From assembly GCA_002365595.1 (NCBI GenBank), contig DFAM01000017.1, forward strand, positions 137,982 to 201,981: 64,000 nucleotides of DNA, given 5' to 3'. This document shows, one piece after another, positions 6,743-15,801 of the stretch. The position numbers were made by a program, and so were the translations under genes. The notes beneath the pieces were generated by a model, which saw nothing but the letters and a program-made list of their open reading frames with translations, was not told where the DNA came from and made no database searches. The first letter of the stretch is position 1, and the number at the start of each line of letters is the position of its first letter. The DNA comes from Acinetobacter sp. UBA3106. GTDB taxonomy: Bacteria > Pseudomonadota > Gammaproteobacteria > Pseudomonadales > Moraxellaceae.

Positions 6743-8332
6743 TTATACGTACTGACTGGCTTCAATCAATTGACGGGTATATTCTGTTTGCGGATTTAAA
6801 AACAATTGTTCTGTACTTTGAAATTCCATGACCTGTGCACGGCGCAGCACCAGCACTTTCTGGCACAAAGCTTTGACCACTTGCAGGTCATGGCTGATAA
6901 ACAGATAACTGATCTGATGTTCCTGTTGTAATCGTCTTAACAGTTTCACGATCGCACGCTGAGTGGTGCGGTCCAGTGCCGAGGTCGGTTCATCCAGAAT
7001 TAGTAACTTCGGTCGTAATACCAATGCTCGTGCCAATGCGACACGCTGACGTTGCCCACCCGAAAGTTCATGCGGATAACGTGTTCTAAAGCTGATCGGC
7101 AATTCGACCTTTTCCAGAGCTTCATCAATCCGCTGTGATATTTCTGTGACTGACAGTTTTTTTAAGCCCAATCCTTCACCAATCGTTTGTTCCACGTTTA
7201 ATCGCGGATTTAAACTGCTAAACGGGTCTTGAAATACAATCTGAAATTCGGCGCGTAGAGGTCGTAACTGCTTTTCATTGCACCGGTTTAAATCGGTACC
7301 GAGCAGCACAATTTCACCGTCACTTTTAATCAGTCGGGTAATCGCTAAGGCCAGTGAGCTTTTACCCGATCCGCTTTCACCGACAATGCCAATCGATTCA
7401 CCTTGCATTAACTGTAAATCCAAGGGTTCCACCGCCACAAAGTAATCTTTGACCCGATTTAACAACCCCTGCTTAACCGGAAACTTCACCGCGACCTTAT
7501 GTAAAGCCAATAGATTGGGAGCTTCTGCAATTTGAATGGCTTCACCAAAATCATGGTTCAGTAAATCGCGGGTATAGGCTTGTTTCGGGTTTTTAAAAAT
7601 TTCCGCAACACTGCCCTGTTCCTCTACCTTGCCTTTATTCAGCACAATCACCTGATCGGCATAGCGACGTACCAGATTGAGGTCATGACTGATCAGGATC
7701 ATGGCCATATTTCGGCTTTGCTGTAACGATTTAAGCAAATGTAATATTTGCGCCTGTAAAGTCACATCCAAAGCTGTAGTCGGCTCATCGGCAATCAGAA
7801 TGTCCGGATCTAAGGCCAGCGCCATGGCAATCATCACACGCTGACGTTGCCCGCCGGAAAGCTCATGCGGGTAACGGCGTAATTTATCTTCCGGGTCTGG
7901 AATGCCGACATCTTTTAACAATTCAATAATTCGTGCCCGGGTCTTCTGTTTGGACCAGCCTTGCAGCAATAAAGTTTCACCGATAATTTTCTCGACCCGA
8001 TGCAAAGGATTTAAAGCTGTCATCGGTTCCTGGAAAATCATGGCAATTTTATGGCCACGAATTTGCCGCAGCTGTTCGGTCTTCAGCGACAGTAGATTTT
8101 GCTGTCCGAATAAGGCCTGACCTTTTATTTTTAGTGTGCTGGGTAACAGTCCAAGCAAAGCGAGACTGCTAATCGACTTGCCCGAACCGCTTTCACCGAC
8201 CAAGGCAACGGTTTCACCAGCATGCAGCTGAAAATTCAGGTCATCTACCAGCACATGTTCTGCTTGCCGGATATTTAAATGCTGCACGCTTAATAACGCT
8301 TGCGGATTATTGGCGTCTTGGATCGAATGCAT
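6743..8332 (-). CDS. yejF: Oligopeptide ABC transporter, duplicated ATPase subunit YejF
   Basis: Two complete ABC ATPase halves in one chain, about 529 aa. Each half has a Walker A GESGSGKS, an LSGGQRQRV signature and a Walker B followed by DEPT; the second half begins near residue 270. This tandem layout is typical of YejF, which powers peptide import (including microcin C in E. coli) with YejB and YejE. The longest frame begins at a TTG at 8350. I prefer the ATG at 8332 (MHSIQDANN), preceded by a strong GGGGAGG SD at good spacing. With that start it overlaps the end of yejE by 26 bases, consistent with translational coupling. It is the last gene of the yejABEF unit. Confidence 0.93.
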   Translation of the reverse strand: MHSIQDANNPQALLSVQHLNIRQAEHVLVDDLNFQLHAGETVALVGESGSGKSISSLALLGLLPSTLKIKGQALFGQQNLLSLKTEQLRQIRGHKIAMIFQEPMTALNPLHRVEKIIGETLLLQGWSKQKTRARIIELLKDVGIPDPEDKLRRYPHELSGGQRQRVMIAMALALDPDILIADEPTTALDVTLQAQILHLLKSLQQSRNMAMILISHDLNLVRRYADQVIVLNKGKVEEQGSVAEIFKNPKQAYTRDLLNHDFGEAIQIAEAPNLLALHKVAVKFPVKQGLLNRVKDYFVAVEPLDLQLMQGESIGIVGESGSGKSSLALAITRLIKSDGEIVLLGTDLNRCNEKQLRPLRAEFQIVFQDPFSSLNPRLNVEQTIGEGLGLKKLSVTEISQRIDEALEKVELPISFRTRYPHELSGGQRQRVALARALVLRPKLLILDEPTSALDRTTQRAIVKLLRRLQQEHQISYLFISHDLQVVKALCQKVLVLRRAQVMEFQSTEQLFLNPQTEYTRQLIEASQYV

Positions 8333-9320
8333 CACGTGTCGCCTCCCCAATATAAATCAATAAAGATAGAACAATGGCCAAGGTAAAGAAGCCTGACAAC
8401 GCCAACCATGGTGCATTCAAATTGGATTTGCCTTGTAATAATAATTCACCTAATGATGCTGCATCGGGTGGCAAGCCATAGCCCAAAAAGTCTAATGCGG
8501 TAAGTGCAGTGATATTGGCGGTTAACATAAACGGTAACTGCGACAGGCTGGAACTCATGGCATTCGGCAAGATATGGCGCAGCATGATGGTCCGGTCTGT
8601 AACCCCCAGACTGCGTGCAGCACGGACATAGTCCAAATGACGTGCCTTTAAAAATTCTGCCCGAACCAATCCCACCAAGGTGGTCCAGCCGAATAACAGC
8701 ATAATCAGAAACAGCCAGTAGACGTTTGGGGTAAACATGCTGACCAGAATCATCACCATGAATAGCATCGGCAAACCGCCCCATACTTCTAAAATCCGCT
8801 GTCCCAATAAATCGACCCAGCCACCGTAATAACCCTGAATTGCGCCTACTGCAATGCCTAAAAGTGCTGATGCAATGGTGAGTGCAAAGCCAAAAAGTAA
8901 CGATACGCGCAAACCATACAGTATGCGCGCCAATACATCTCGTCCTTGGTCATCGGTACCTAACCAGTTTTGCGAGGTCGGAGCAGAAGGTACCGGTACT
9001 GCCAGTTCCAGATTAGGTGTTTGATAGGAATATTGAATTAGCGGCCAGATTGCCCAGCCCTTTTCATTGATCAGTTGCTGTACTGCCGGATCTTTATAAT
9101 CGGCTTCGGTTTCAAATACGCCGCCAAAAGCCGTTTCCGGATAAGATTTTAATACCGGCACATACAGTGAATCATCGTATTTCACCAACAGCGGTTTATC
9201 GTTGGCAATTAATTCAGAAGCCAGCGACAATACAAAAATCACGGCAAAGAGGATTAAGCAACCAAACCCGAGTTTATTTTCCTGAAAGCGTTTCAGGCGC
9301 GCATGCATTAAAGGTGACAT
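8307..9320 (-). CDS. yejE: Oligopeptide ABC transporter permease YejE
   Basis: A 337-aa inner-membrane permease of the OppC/DppC type. An N-terminal transmembrane segment is followed by a large periplasmic insertion (about residues 35-125), then the transporter domain. The cytoplasmic coupling EAA-like loop is visible as LDYVRAARSLGVTDRTIMLRHILPN near residue 230. Its ATG shares one base with the TAA of yejB, and its end overlaps yejF, so the genes are tightly coupled. The order A-B-E-F matches the E. coli yej operon. Confidence 0.93.
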   Translation of the reverse strand: MSPLMHARLKRFQENKLGFGCLILFAVIFVLSLASELIANDKPLLVKYDDSLYVPVLKSYPETAFGGVFETEADYKDPAVQQLINEKGWAIWPLIQYSYQTPNLELAVPVPSAPTSQNWLGTDDQGRDVLARILYGLRVSLLFGFALTIASALLGIAVGAIQGYYGGWVDLLGQRILEVWGGLPMLFMVMILVSMFTPNVYWLFLIMLLFGWTTLVGLVRAEFLKARHLDYVRAARSLGVTDRTIMLRHILPNAMSSSLSQLPFMLTANITALTALDFLGYGLPPDAASLGELLLQGKSNLNAPWLALSGFFTLAIVLSLLIYIGEATRDAFDPRRQ

Positions 9321-10384
9321 TATTCAGCACCTCGCGAATCAAAATTAATCCGCGGGTCAATCACCTGATACAGCACATCGCTAATTAAGCGCAGAATCAA
9401 ACCCAGCAAGGTAAATAAGTACAGGGTGCCAAAAATAACCGGATAATCACGCTGCTGAATCGCTTCAAAACCGAGCAATCCCAAACCATCCAGATTAAAA
9501 ATGATTTCAATAAACAGGTTGCCGACAAAGAAAATCCCGATCAGGGCTTCAGGCAAACCGGCAATCACAATCAGCATGGCATTACGAAACACATGACCAT
9601 ACAGCACCCGTGATTCTGTTAAACCTTTAGAACGCGCTGCCAGCACATACTGCTTGTTTAATTCTTCCATAAAGGAATATTTGGTCAGATAAGTCAGTCC
9701 TGCAAAACCACCGATTACCATCGCCAATAAAGGCAAAGTCATATGCCAGAAATAATCTTTAATTTTTCCCAATATGCTCAGTTCACTGAAATTTTCCGAA
9801 ACCAGTCCTTGTAGCGGGAACCACTGAAAATAGGAACCACCGGCAAAGAATACAATCAGTAAGACTGCAAATACGAAGGCAGGCACGGCATAGCCAATTG
9901 CGAGTAACAATGAGGTAGATTTATCAAACAGCATACCATGCTGACGAGCCTTTTTAATGCCCAAAGGAATAGACACCAGATAAATCAGCAAAGTGCTCCA
10001 CAAACCCAAAGACAGCGATACCGGCATTTTTTCCCACAGCAATTGCGTCACCGGCTTGTCTTTAAAAAAACTGCTGCCAAAATCAAAACTGGCATAACTT
10101 TTCAACATATCCCAGAAGCGGATGTGCGCAGGCTGATCAAAGCCGTATTGGGCTTTAATCTTCTCCACCATTTCTTCACTTAGACCTTTGGCCCCCTGAT
10201 AATTACTTTTGGCCGTGGCGGTTTCACCACCCGTTGCCCCCAAGCCCTGAAAAGTTTCTGCCTGTTGAATGGCTTGCTCCACCGGTCCACCCGGTGCAAT
10301 CTGGATCACCACAAAGTTAATCAATAAAATGAAAAACAGCGTTGGAATAATCAGCAGCAGTCTTTTTAATATATATATGCCCAT
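9320..10384 (-). CDS. yejB: Oligopeptide ABC transporter permease YejB
   Basis: A 354-aa OppB/DppB-type permease. It starts with a hydrophobic helix (KRLLLIIPTLFFILLINFVVIQ), then a characteristic APGGPVEQAI segment and a periplasmic loop, then the membrane domain with the coupling loop QYVLAARSKGLTESRVLYGHVFRN near residue 240. It forms the translocation pore with YejE. It is 39 bases downstream of yejA and shares one base with yejE. Confidence 0.93.
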   Translation of the reverse strand: MGIYILKRLLLIIPTLFFILLINFVVIQIAPGGPVEQAIQQAETFQGLGATGGETATAKSNYQGAKGLSEEMVEKIKAQYGFDQPAHIRFWDMLKSYASFDFGSSFFKDKPVTQLLWEKMPVSLSLGLWSTLLIYLVSIPLGIKKARQHGMLFDKSTSLLLAIGYAVPAFVFAVLLIVFFAGGSYFQWFPLQGLVSENFSELSILGKIKDYFWHMTLPLLAMVIGGFAGLTYLTKYSFMEELNKQYVLAARSKGLTESRVLYGHVFRNAMLIVIAGLPEALIGIFFVGNLFIEIIFNLDGLGLLGFEAIQQRDYPVIFGTLYLFTLLGLILRLISDVLYQVIDPRINFDSRGAE

Positions 10385-10423
10385 CGAAACAGCGTTCCTT
10401 GTGCCTGCGTTATGCCTTATTGT

Positions 10424-12262
10424 TTATTTTTGACCTAAATACTGGGTGACTTTTTTGGCTTGTCCAGCGTTACTCCACCAATAATCAATGCCCGATGACA
10501 GTTTCGGTTTGACCTTCGGCTGATGATACATATTCCAGTAAGCAAACCAGTTTTCACCTTTGCCATAGGTCGGAATTTGATAATAGCCGGCACGCAACAA
10601 ACGATCCAGCACCCGGGTTCTGATGACCAGTTGCTCACGGCTCGGTGCACGAATGACTTGCTGTACCATGTCGTCAATCACAGGATTTTTAATGCCAGCA
10701 TAGTTGTAGTTGCCCGGCTGATCAGCCGATGCACTGCCCCAGAACTGCGCCTGCTCATTCCCCGGATTTAAAGACTGCGGCATCACACTGGTGGTCATGT
10801 CAAAATCCTTGGTCCGCATGCGTTCGATATACTGCGGTACATCGACATGACGGATAGCAACTTCGATTCCCAGGCGCTTCATATTGCGAATAAAAGGCAT
10901 CAAGGTGCGCTGCAAACCATCCTGATGAATTAAAAATTCAATCCGAATCGGCTTACCCTGGGTATCCAGCAAACGGCCATTTTTAAAGGTATAGCCAGCT
11001 TTTATGAGTAGCTGGCGTGCAGTCAGCAGATTATTGCGGTTAAATCCGCTGGCATCAGACACTGGATATTTCCAATCTTTCAAAACACCCTGCCGCTGAA
11101 TTGGGTTCAGTCTGGCTAAATAGGGTTTTAAAATGGCCAGCTCTGCAGGACTTGGAGCACCTTTGGCTTCCAGTTCACTATTGGCAAAGTAACTCTGTAA
11201 GCGCAGATATTGTCCATAAAACAGCGCCTTGTTTTGCCATTCAAAATCGTAAGCATAAGTAATGGCCTGACGAAATTTAATGTCCTGAAAAGGCGCACGG
11301 CGGCTATTAAACACAAAACTTTGTGTTGGAATCGGGTTCTGATGCTGAAAGCGGTATTTCACCACCATGCCTGCTTGAACAGCCGGGAAACGATATTCAG
11401 TCACCCATTTTCGCGCGGTAAATTCTTCATGCAGGGTATATTGACCCGACTTAAAGCCTTCAAAGGCAATGTCCAGATTACGGTAATAAACATATTTTAA
11501 GCGGTCAAAATTATAGCGGCCTTTATTCACCGCCAAGTCTTTGCCCCAATAATTCGGATTGCGTTTATAGCTGATGCTGCGACCGGCATCTATACGGTCA
11601 ATCAGATATGGCCCTGAACCTAAAATCGGTTGCATGGTGACACGGGTGAAATCCTTCTTTTGCCAATCGCGTTTTGAATAGATCGGCATCTGCGCCAGAA
11701 TCAGCGGCATTTCTGCATTATTGTCAGACTTGAAACTCATCTTGACTGCATATTTGGACAACACTTCGGTTTTATCCAGATCGGACAAATACATTTGCAG
11801 TCCTGGATTGGCCTTGGTTTTATAGGTATCAAAAGTGAATTTGACGTCTTCGGCAGTCACTGCACTGCCATCGCTAAAACGTGCCCGGGGATTGAGATGG
11901 AAAATGACATATTGGGTTTGCTTGGGATCATAGGTCACTTTTTCTGCCAGCAAGGGATACATGACCCCCGGCTCATCCAGCGAATTCGACATCAGTGAAT
12001 CAAACAGATATTCCACCCCATCGGTTGAACTGCCTTTGCCATTCATGCTGTTTAAATTGTCAAACGTGCCATTGCTTGCCGTACTTAAATACCCTCCTTT
12101 AGGCGCCTGGGCATTGGCATAAGGCATGACCGACAAACCTGCATATTTGGGTTGGCTATGAATGGCAATATAAGGCGTGGTCTGCACTGCAGCCCATAGC
12201 CCTTGCGTCAAAAGACTAAAACCCCATGCAAAACCCCAATATTTCGCCCTGGCAAATGACAT
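10424..12262 (-). CDS. yejA: Periplasmic peptide-binding protein YejA
   Basis: A 612-aa solute-binding protein of family 5 (SBP_bac_5). Residues 1-24 form a signal peptide ending in LWA-A. The mature part has family segments such as GGYLSTASNGTFDNLNSMN, the YDPKQTQYVIFHLNPRARFSDG strand with the usual FSDG motif, and LGSGPYLI. It delivers oligopeptides to YejBEF and is the first gene of the operon. The mltD-like gene lies 29 bases upstream on the same strand, close enough for some shared transcription. Confidence 0.92.
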   Translation of the reverse strand: MSFARAKYWGFAWGFSLLTQGLWAAVQTTPYIAIHSQPKYAGLSVMPYANAQAPKGGYLSTASNGTFDNLNSMNGKGSSTDGVEYLFDSLMSNSLDEPGVMYPLLAEKVTYDPKQTQYVIFHLNPRARFSDGSAVTAEDVKFTFDTYKTKANPGLQMYLSDLDKTEVLSKYAVKMSFKSDNNAEMPLILAQMPIYSKRDWQKKDFTRVTMQPILGSGPYLIDRIDAGRSISYKRNPNYWGKDLAVNKGRYNFDRLKYVYYRNLDIAFEGFKSGQYTLHEEFTARKWVTEYRFPAVQAGMVVKYRFQHQNPIPTQSFVFNSRRAPFQDIKFRQAITYAYDFEWQNKALFYGQYLRLQSYFANSELEAKGAPSPAELAILKPYLARLNPIQRQGVLKDWKYPVSDASGFNRNNLLTARQLLIKAGYTFKNGRLLDTQGKPIRIEFLIHQDGLQRTLMPFIRNMKRLGIEVAIRHVDVPQYIERMRTKDFDMTTSVMPQSLNPGNEQAQFWGSASADQPGNYNYAGIKNPVIDDMVQQVIRAPSREQLVIRTRVLDRLLRAGYYQIPTYGKGENWFAYWNMYHQPKVKPKLSSGIDYWWSNAGQAKKVTQYLGQK

Positions 12263-12291
12263 CTAAACTGACTCCCTGTCGTGACGTATTG

Positions 12292-15200
12292 TTATAAGTT
12301 CGGAACTTTAATCACATCACCAATACGCAATTGTTTATTGGGTTGCAGATCATTCATTTCGGCGAGTTTCGCACTATCTAAACCATAACGGTTGGCCAGG
12401 CCAATCAGGGTATCCCCGCGTTTGATTTTATATTCAACCACAGTTTTAGGCACCACAATCTGCTGACCCACACGTAAACCGGCACGGGTATTCAGATCAT
12501 TCATCGCTGCCAATTCAGCAACCGATACTCCTGTCCGGTTGGCAATGGCATTTAAAGATTCACCTGCTTTTACGGTATAGGCATCGGTATTTTTCGATGA
12601 TTTCACTGCTTTTGCTACAGGTTCAGCCACTTTTGCTTCCAGTTTCGGAAGTTCTCCGTCAATTTTTAAACGTTGCCCGATACGCACGCTGGAATTACGG
12701 GTTAGGCCATTCAATGCAGCTAGATAATCCAGCTGTAAATGATATTTTTTCGCAATATTGCTTAAGGTCTCGCCAGGTTTAACCACATGGCTATCACTCT
12801 TTTCAAAGCTGACTTTTTCAATTTTTGCTTCTGCTTTGTTCGAGACAGCAACAGGCTCTTCACCCGTGAGTTTCAAACGTTGTCCCACACGTAAGCCAGT
12901 ATTGCGGTTAATCCCGTTGATATTGGCAATATAATCCATACCTAAATTGTATTTTGCAGAAATGGCAGACAAGCTATCGCCTGATTGCACCGTATAACTG
13001 TCCTGAACCGTTAAACTCGCAGGAATTTTCAGGGTCTGACCTACCTGTAAACCCTGAGTATTGGATAATTTATTCAGCTGCGCCAATTCAGTTAAGGAAA
13101 TTTTCGACTGTGCCGCGATACTCGTTAAAGTATCACCACGTTGAACGCGATAATTTTCAGTTTTATAGGCAGATTCTCCAGTAGCCGTTTCTGTTTTCAC
13201 AGAAATGGATTTTTCTTCCGGCTTGGTCTCTGTTCTGGTTTCGACTTCATTCAATGGCACATTAATTTTTTGTCCCACTATGAGGCTACTGCCCGCACTC
13301 AAACCGGTAGTTAAATCGGCCAATTCCTGATTGGACAAGGCATAACGGTCTGCGATCAGTTTGAGATATTCACCACGTTTCACTACATAAGACTTGGTTT
13401 TCACTTTGGCAGTAGATGCAGTAGATTTTGAATTATTGCTTCTAGTTTCAGCAGGATCTGAATTGCTTTGCGCACTTTCTTTTAAAGATAATTTTTGCCC
13501 GACACGTAAACCGCTACTTACCGACAAATTGTTAAAATCTGCCAGCTGTTTAACCGATAAGCCAAACTGGCCAGCAACACCGGTCAGACTATCATTGGCT
13601 TGAACCACATAGCTTTCAGGCTGTGCTTTAGATTTAGCCGATGCAGATGTTTCGGTATTTTGTGGCTTGGCATCATACAGATAAATACTGGTACCGACAT
13701 ATAGCGGTGAACTTGGATCAATCTGGTTCCATTTCGCCACATCACGCCAGTTCAGACCATTTTTCATGGCAATGACAGCTAAGGTATCTCCCTGCTGAAC
13801 AGTATAAGTCGTGCGTTTTCCTTTAGGCGGTACCACAACCACTTCTGAATCGGTCTTAATGTAGTTTTTACCCTGGTTGCGTTTAGCTTCTTCAGAGTCA
13901 GCCTTGGTACTTTCCGCCACACCTTTTGGATAAGCGAAACCTTTGGTTAATTCTTTACCTTGCTGTTCGGCGACTGACAGGCTGGTTTGAATGGCTGTTA
14001 ACTTAATCTTGCCGTCAAATGGATCAACAATTTCGGTGCCTTGCGGTGCAATGGCTTTAATTTCTGCGACTACTTTTTCCTGTTCAGCTTTACTGGCTAC
14101 AGGTTGAAGTACCTGTTCTACCGTTTTATTTTCACCTTCTGCTTTCACGACCGCCATAATTTGTTCACGTTCAGTCGCAGACAAGGGTGGCTCTACAGTG
14201 ACAGGCTTGACATTCGCCACCTGACTCACTGCAACAGGAATACGTGGCGCACTTGGAATATCACTATTTGCAGCAAAAGATGCCAAGGCATCAGAGCCTT
14301 GAGGCGTAGCTATACGTGCAGTTGTAGAAGGCTTTGTTGCCGTTACAGGGTTCGCTGCTTTAACTGGTGCAGTGGTCGCTGGTTGAGCGCTTTTGGTGGT
14401 AGTCGTAGTTAATACTGGTGGTGCCGTTTTTACCGGATTAATCACTTGAGTATTTAACTCAGGCGGATTGCTTCTTTGTGGGGTGAAAGGTTGAGCTGTG
14501 CTGGCCCATAATGCCCCTGAACTTGGTGAAAGCTTTTTCAGCCGGGCATCAATAGCCGGGCTTAAATCCGCAGGAATAATAATTTTCATTGGGCTTTGGC
14601 TATCAATCCAGTCCCCACGATGCCCCGGATTGAGCTGATATAGTTCGGCACGGCTTAAACCGGTAATAGAAGCGACTTCATTCAAGTTCACCGGTCCTAC
14701 CGATACCTCCCTAAAGTGAGGACGGTTGGCAATCGGTGGTAAAGACACCCCATATGCACCCGGATTTTTAATAATTTGTGCCACTGCTAAAAAACGTGGC
14801 ACATAGTTCATGGTTTCCTGAGGCAGTTTCAGTGACCAGTAATCAGTCGGCAAACCTGCCGCTTTATTACGGTTAATCGCCTGCTGGATTCGTCCCGGAC
14901 CGGCATTGTACGCAGCCAGAGCCAATTCCCATGAACCAAACTGATTATACAAGCCACCTAAAAATTCATAAGCTGCACGGGTGGATTCCACCACGTCACG
15001 ACGACCATCATACAAACTGGTTTGTCTTAAACCATAAATCCGCCCGGTACTTGGAATAAATTGCCACATCCCGGCCGCTGCTGCACTACTGGTTGCTGCA
15101 GGGTCATAGGAACTTTCAATAATCGGCAATAAAGCCAGTTCTGTCGGCAAACCACGACGTTCCGCTTCTTTCACCGTATGGTAAAGATAACGTGAAGCAC

Positions 15201-15579
15201 GTGCGCTCAAACGGTCCAGATAAGGTTGTCGGGAAATAAACCAGCCGCGCTGGGCTTCAATACGAGAGTCCCAATGGGTGTGATCCATCTTAAAACCAAC
15301 CGTCATGCGCTTCCAGACGTCACCATGCTTCAAGATTAGCAAACGATCGCCTTCTACTGCTCTCATATCGGTTGCAGACAATAAATCTTCTAATGAATCC
15401 AAGCTGTTGGCATCTAGATATCCAGAAGAACCGACCATTTTCGATTTTGAGCTGTGTGTTGCACTCTGGCTTGAGGAACAGCCCGACAGTCCCAATGCAG
15501 CTAGAGCTGAACCCAGTACAGTTATTTTTAAAAAATTGGGTAATGCAGGCTGCCACAAAATCGCGGTTGGTTTATACAT
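12292..15579 (-). CDS. mltD: Membrane-bound lytic transglycosylase D-type protein with eight LysM repeats
   Basis: The chosen start (MYKPTAILW, ATG at 15579) gives 1095 aa. The longest frame starts at 15651, but its first 24 codons precede a clean signal peptide, so the later start is preferred; no strong SD decides it. The signal peptide ends in a lipobox LSGC, so this is a lipoprotein. An SLT catalytic domain (about residues 85-230) shows the catalytic Glu in PIIESSYDP, then GMWQFIPSTG and ALAAYNAGPGRI. A degenerate LysM-like segment follows near residue 300, then a Thr/Pro/Ala-rich linker, then eight LysM modules of about 44 residues to the C-terminus. It cleaves peptidoglycan between MurNAc and GlcNAc with 1,6-anhydro formation. 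E. coli MltD has far fewer LysM modules and less than half this length. Confidence 0.9.
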   Translation of the reverse strand: MYKPTAILWQPALPNFLKITVLGSALAALGLSGCSSSQSATHSSKSKMVGSSGYLDANSLDSLEDLLSATDMRAVEGDRLLILKHGDVWKRMTVGFKMDHTHWDSRIEAQRGWFISRQPYLDRLSARASRYLYHTVKEAERRGLPTELALLPIIESSYDPAATSSAAAAGMWQFIPSTGRIYGLRQTSLYDGRRDVVESTRAAYEFLGGLYNQFGSWELALAAYNAGPGRIQQAINRNKAAGLPTDYWSLKLPQETMNYVPRFLAVAQIIKNPGAYGVSLPPIANRPHFREVSVGPVNLNEVASITGLSRAELYQLNPGHRGDWIDSQSPMKIIIPADLSPAIDARLKKLSPSSGALWASTAQPFTPQRSNPPELNTQVINPVKTAPPVLTTTTTKSAQPATTAPVKAANPVTATKPSTTARIATPQGSDALASFAANSDIPSAPRIPVAVSQVANVKPVTVEPPLSATEREQIMAVVKAEGENKTVEQVLQPVASKAEQEKVVAEIKAIAPQGTEIVDPFDGKIKLTAIQTSLSVAEQQGKELTKGFAYPKGVAESTKADSEEAKRNQGKNYIKTDSEVVVVPPKGKRTTYTVQQGDTLAVIAMKNGLNWRDVAKWNQIDPSSPLYVGTSIYLYDAKPQNTETSASAKSKAQPESYVVQANDSLTGVAGQFGLSVKQLADFNNLSVSSGLRVGQKLSLKESAQSNSDPAETRSNNSKSTASTAKVKTKSYVVKRGEYLKLIADRYALSNQELADLTTGLSAGSSLIVGQKINVPLNEVETRTETKPEEKSISVKTETATGESAYKTENYRVQRGDTLTSIAAQSKISLTELAQLNKLSNTQGLQVGQTLKIPASLTVQDSYTVQSGDSLSAISAKYNLGMDYIANINGINRNTGLRVGQRLKLTGEEPVAVSNKAEAKIEKVSFEKSDSHVVKPGETLSNIAKKYHLQLDYLAALNGLTRNSSVRIGQRLKIDGELPKLEAKVAEPVAKAVKSSKNTDAYTVKAGESLNAIANRTGVSVAELAAMNDLNTRAGLRVGQQIVVPKTVVEYKIKRGDTLIGLANRYGLDSAKLAEMNDLQPNKQLRIGDVIKVPNL

Positions 15580-15801
15580 AAAAAAATCCAAACAACTCGT
15601 ATAAAATTTATTTTTTAGATCTGCCATTGTAGTGAAGCATGTGGTAGACACAAGGGATTAATTTAGCGCGATTTCACTATAAATGTTACAAGAATTTAAA
15701 AAATAACCATGTAATACACTTTTAAAGTGGAATTGCGTTATACAATATGCCACTCACCTGGTTTATTTTGACTCTCATTTTAGCGTTCGGATTTGGTTTA
15801 T

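Noticed and set aside
12292..14000. Repeated DNA in the mltD-type gene as a CRISPR-like or mobile repeat array
   Set aside because: The periodicity is about 130-250 bases, in frame, and follows LysM protein modules; the DNA repeats are diverged and have no spacers.
14041..14412. Long antisense frame inside the mltD-type gene (123 codons)
   Set aside because: It mirrors the low-complexity Thr/Ala/Pro linker of the real gene and has no independent start signals.
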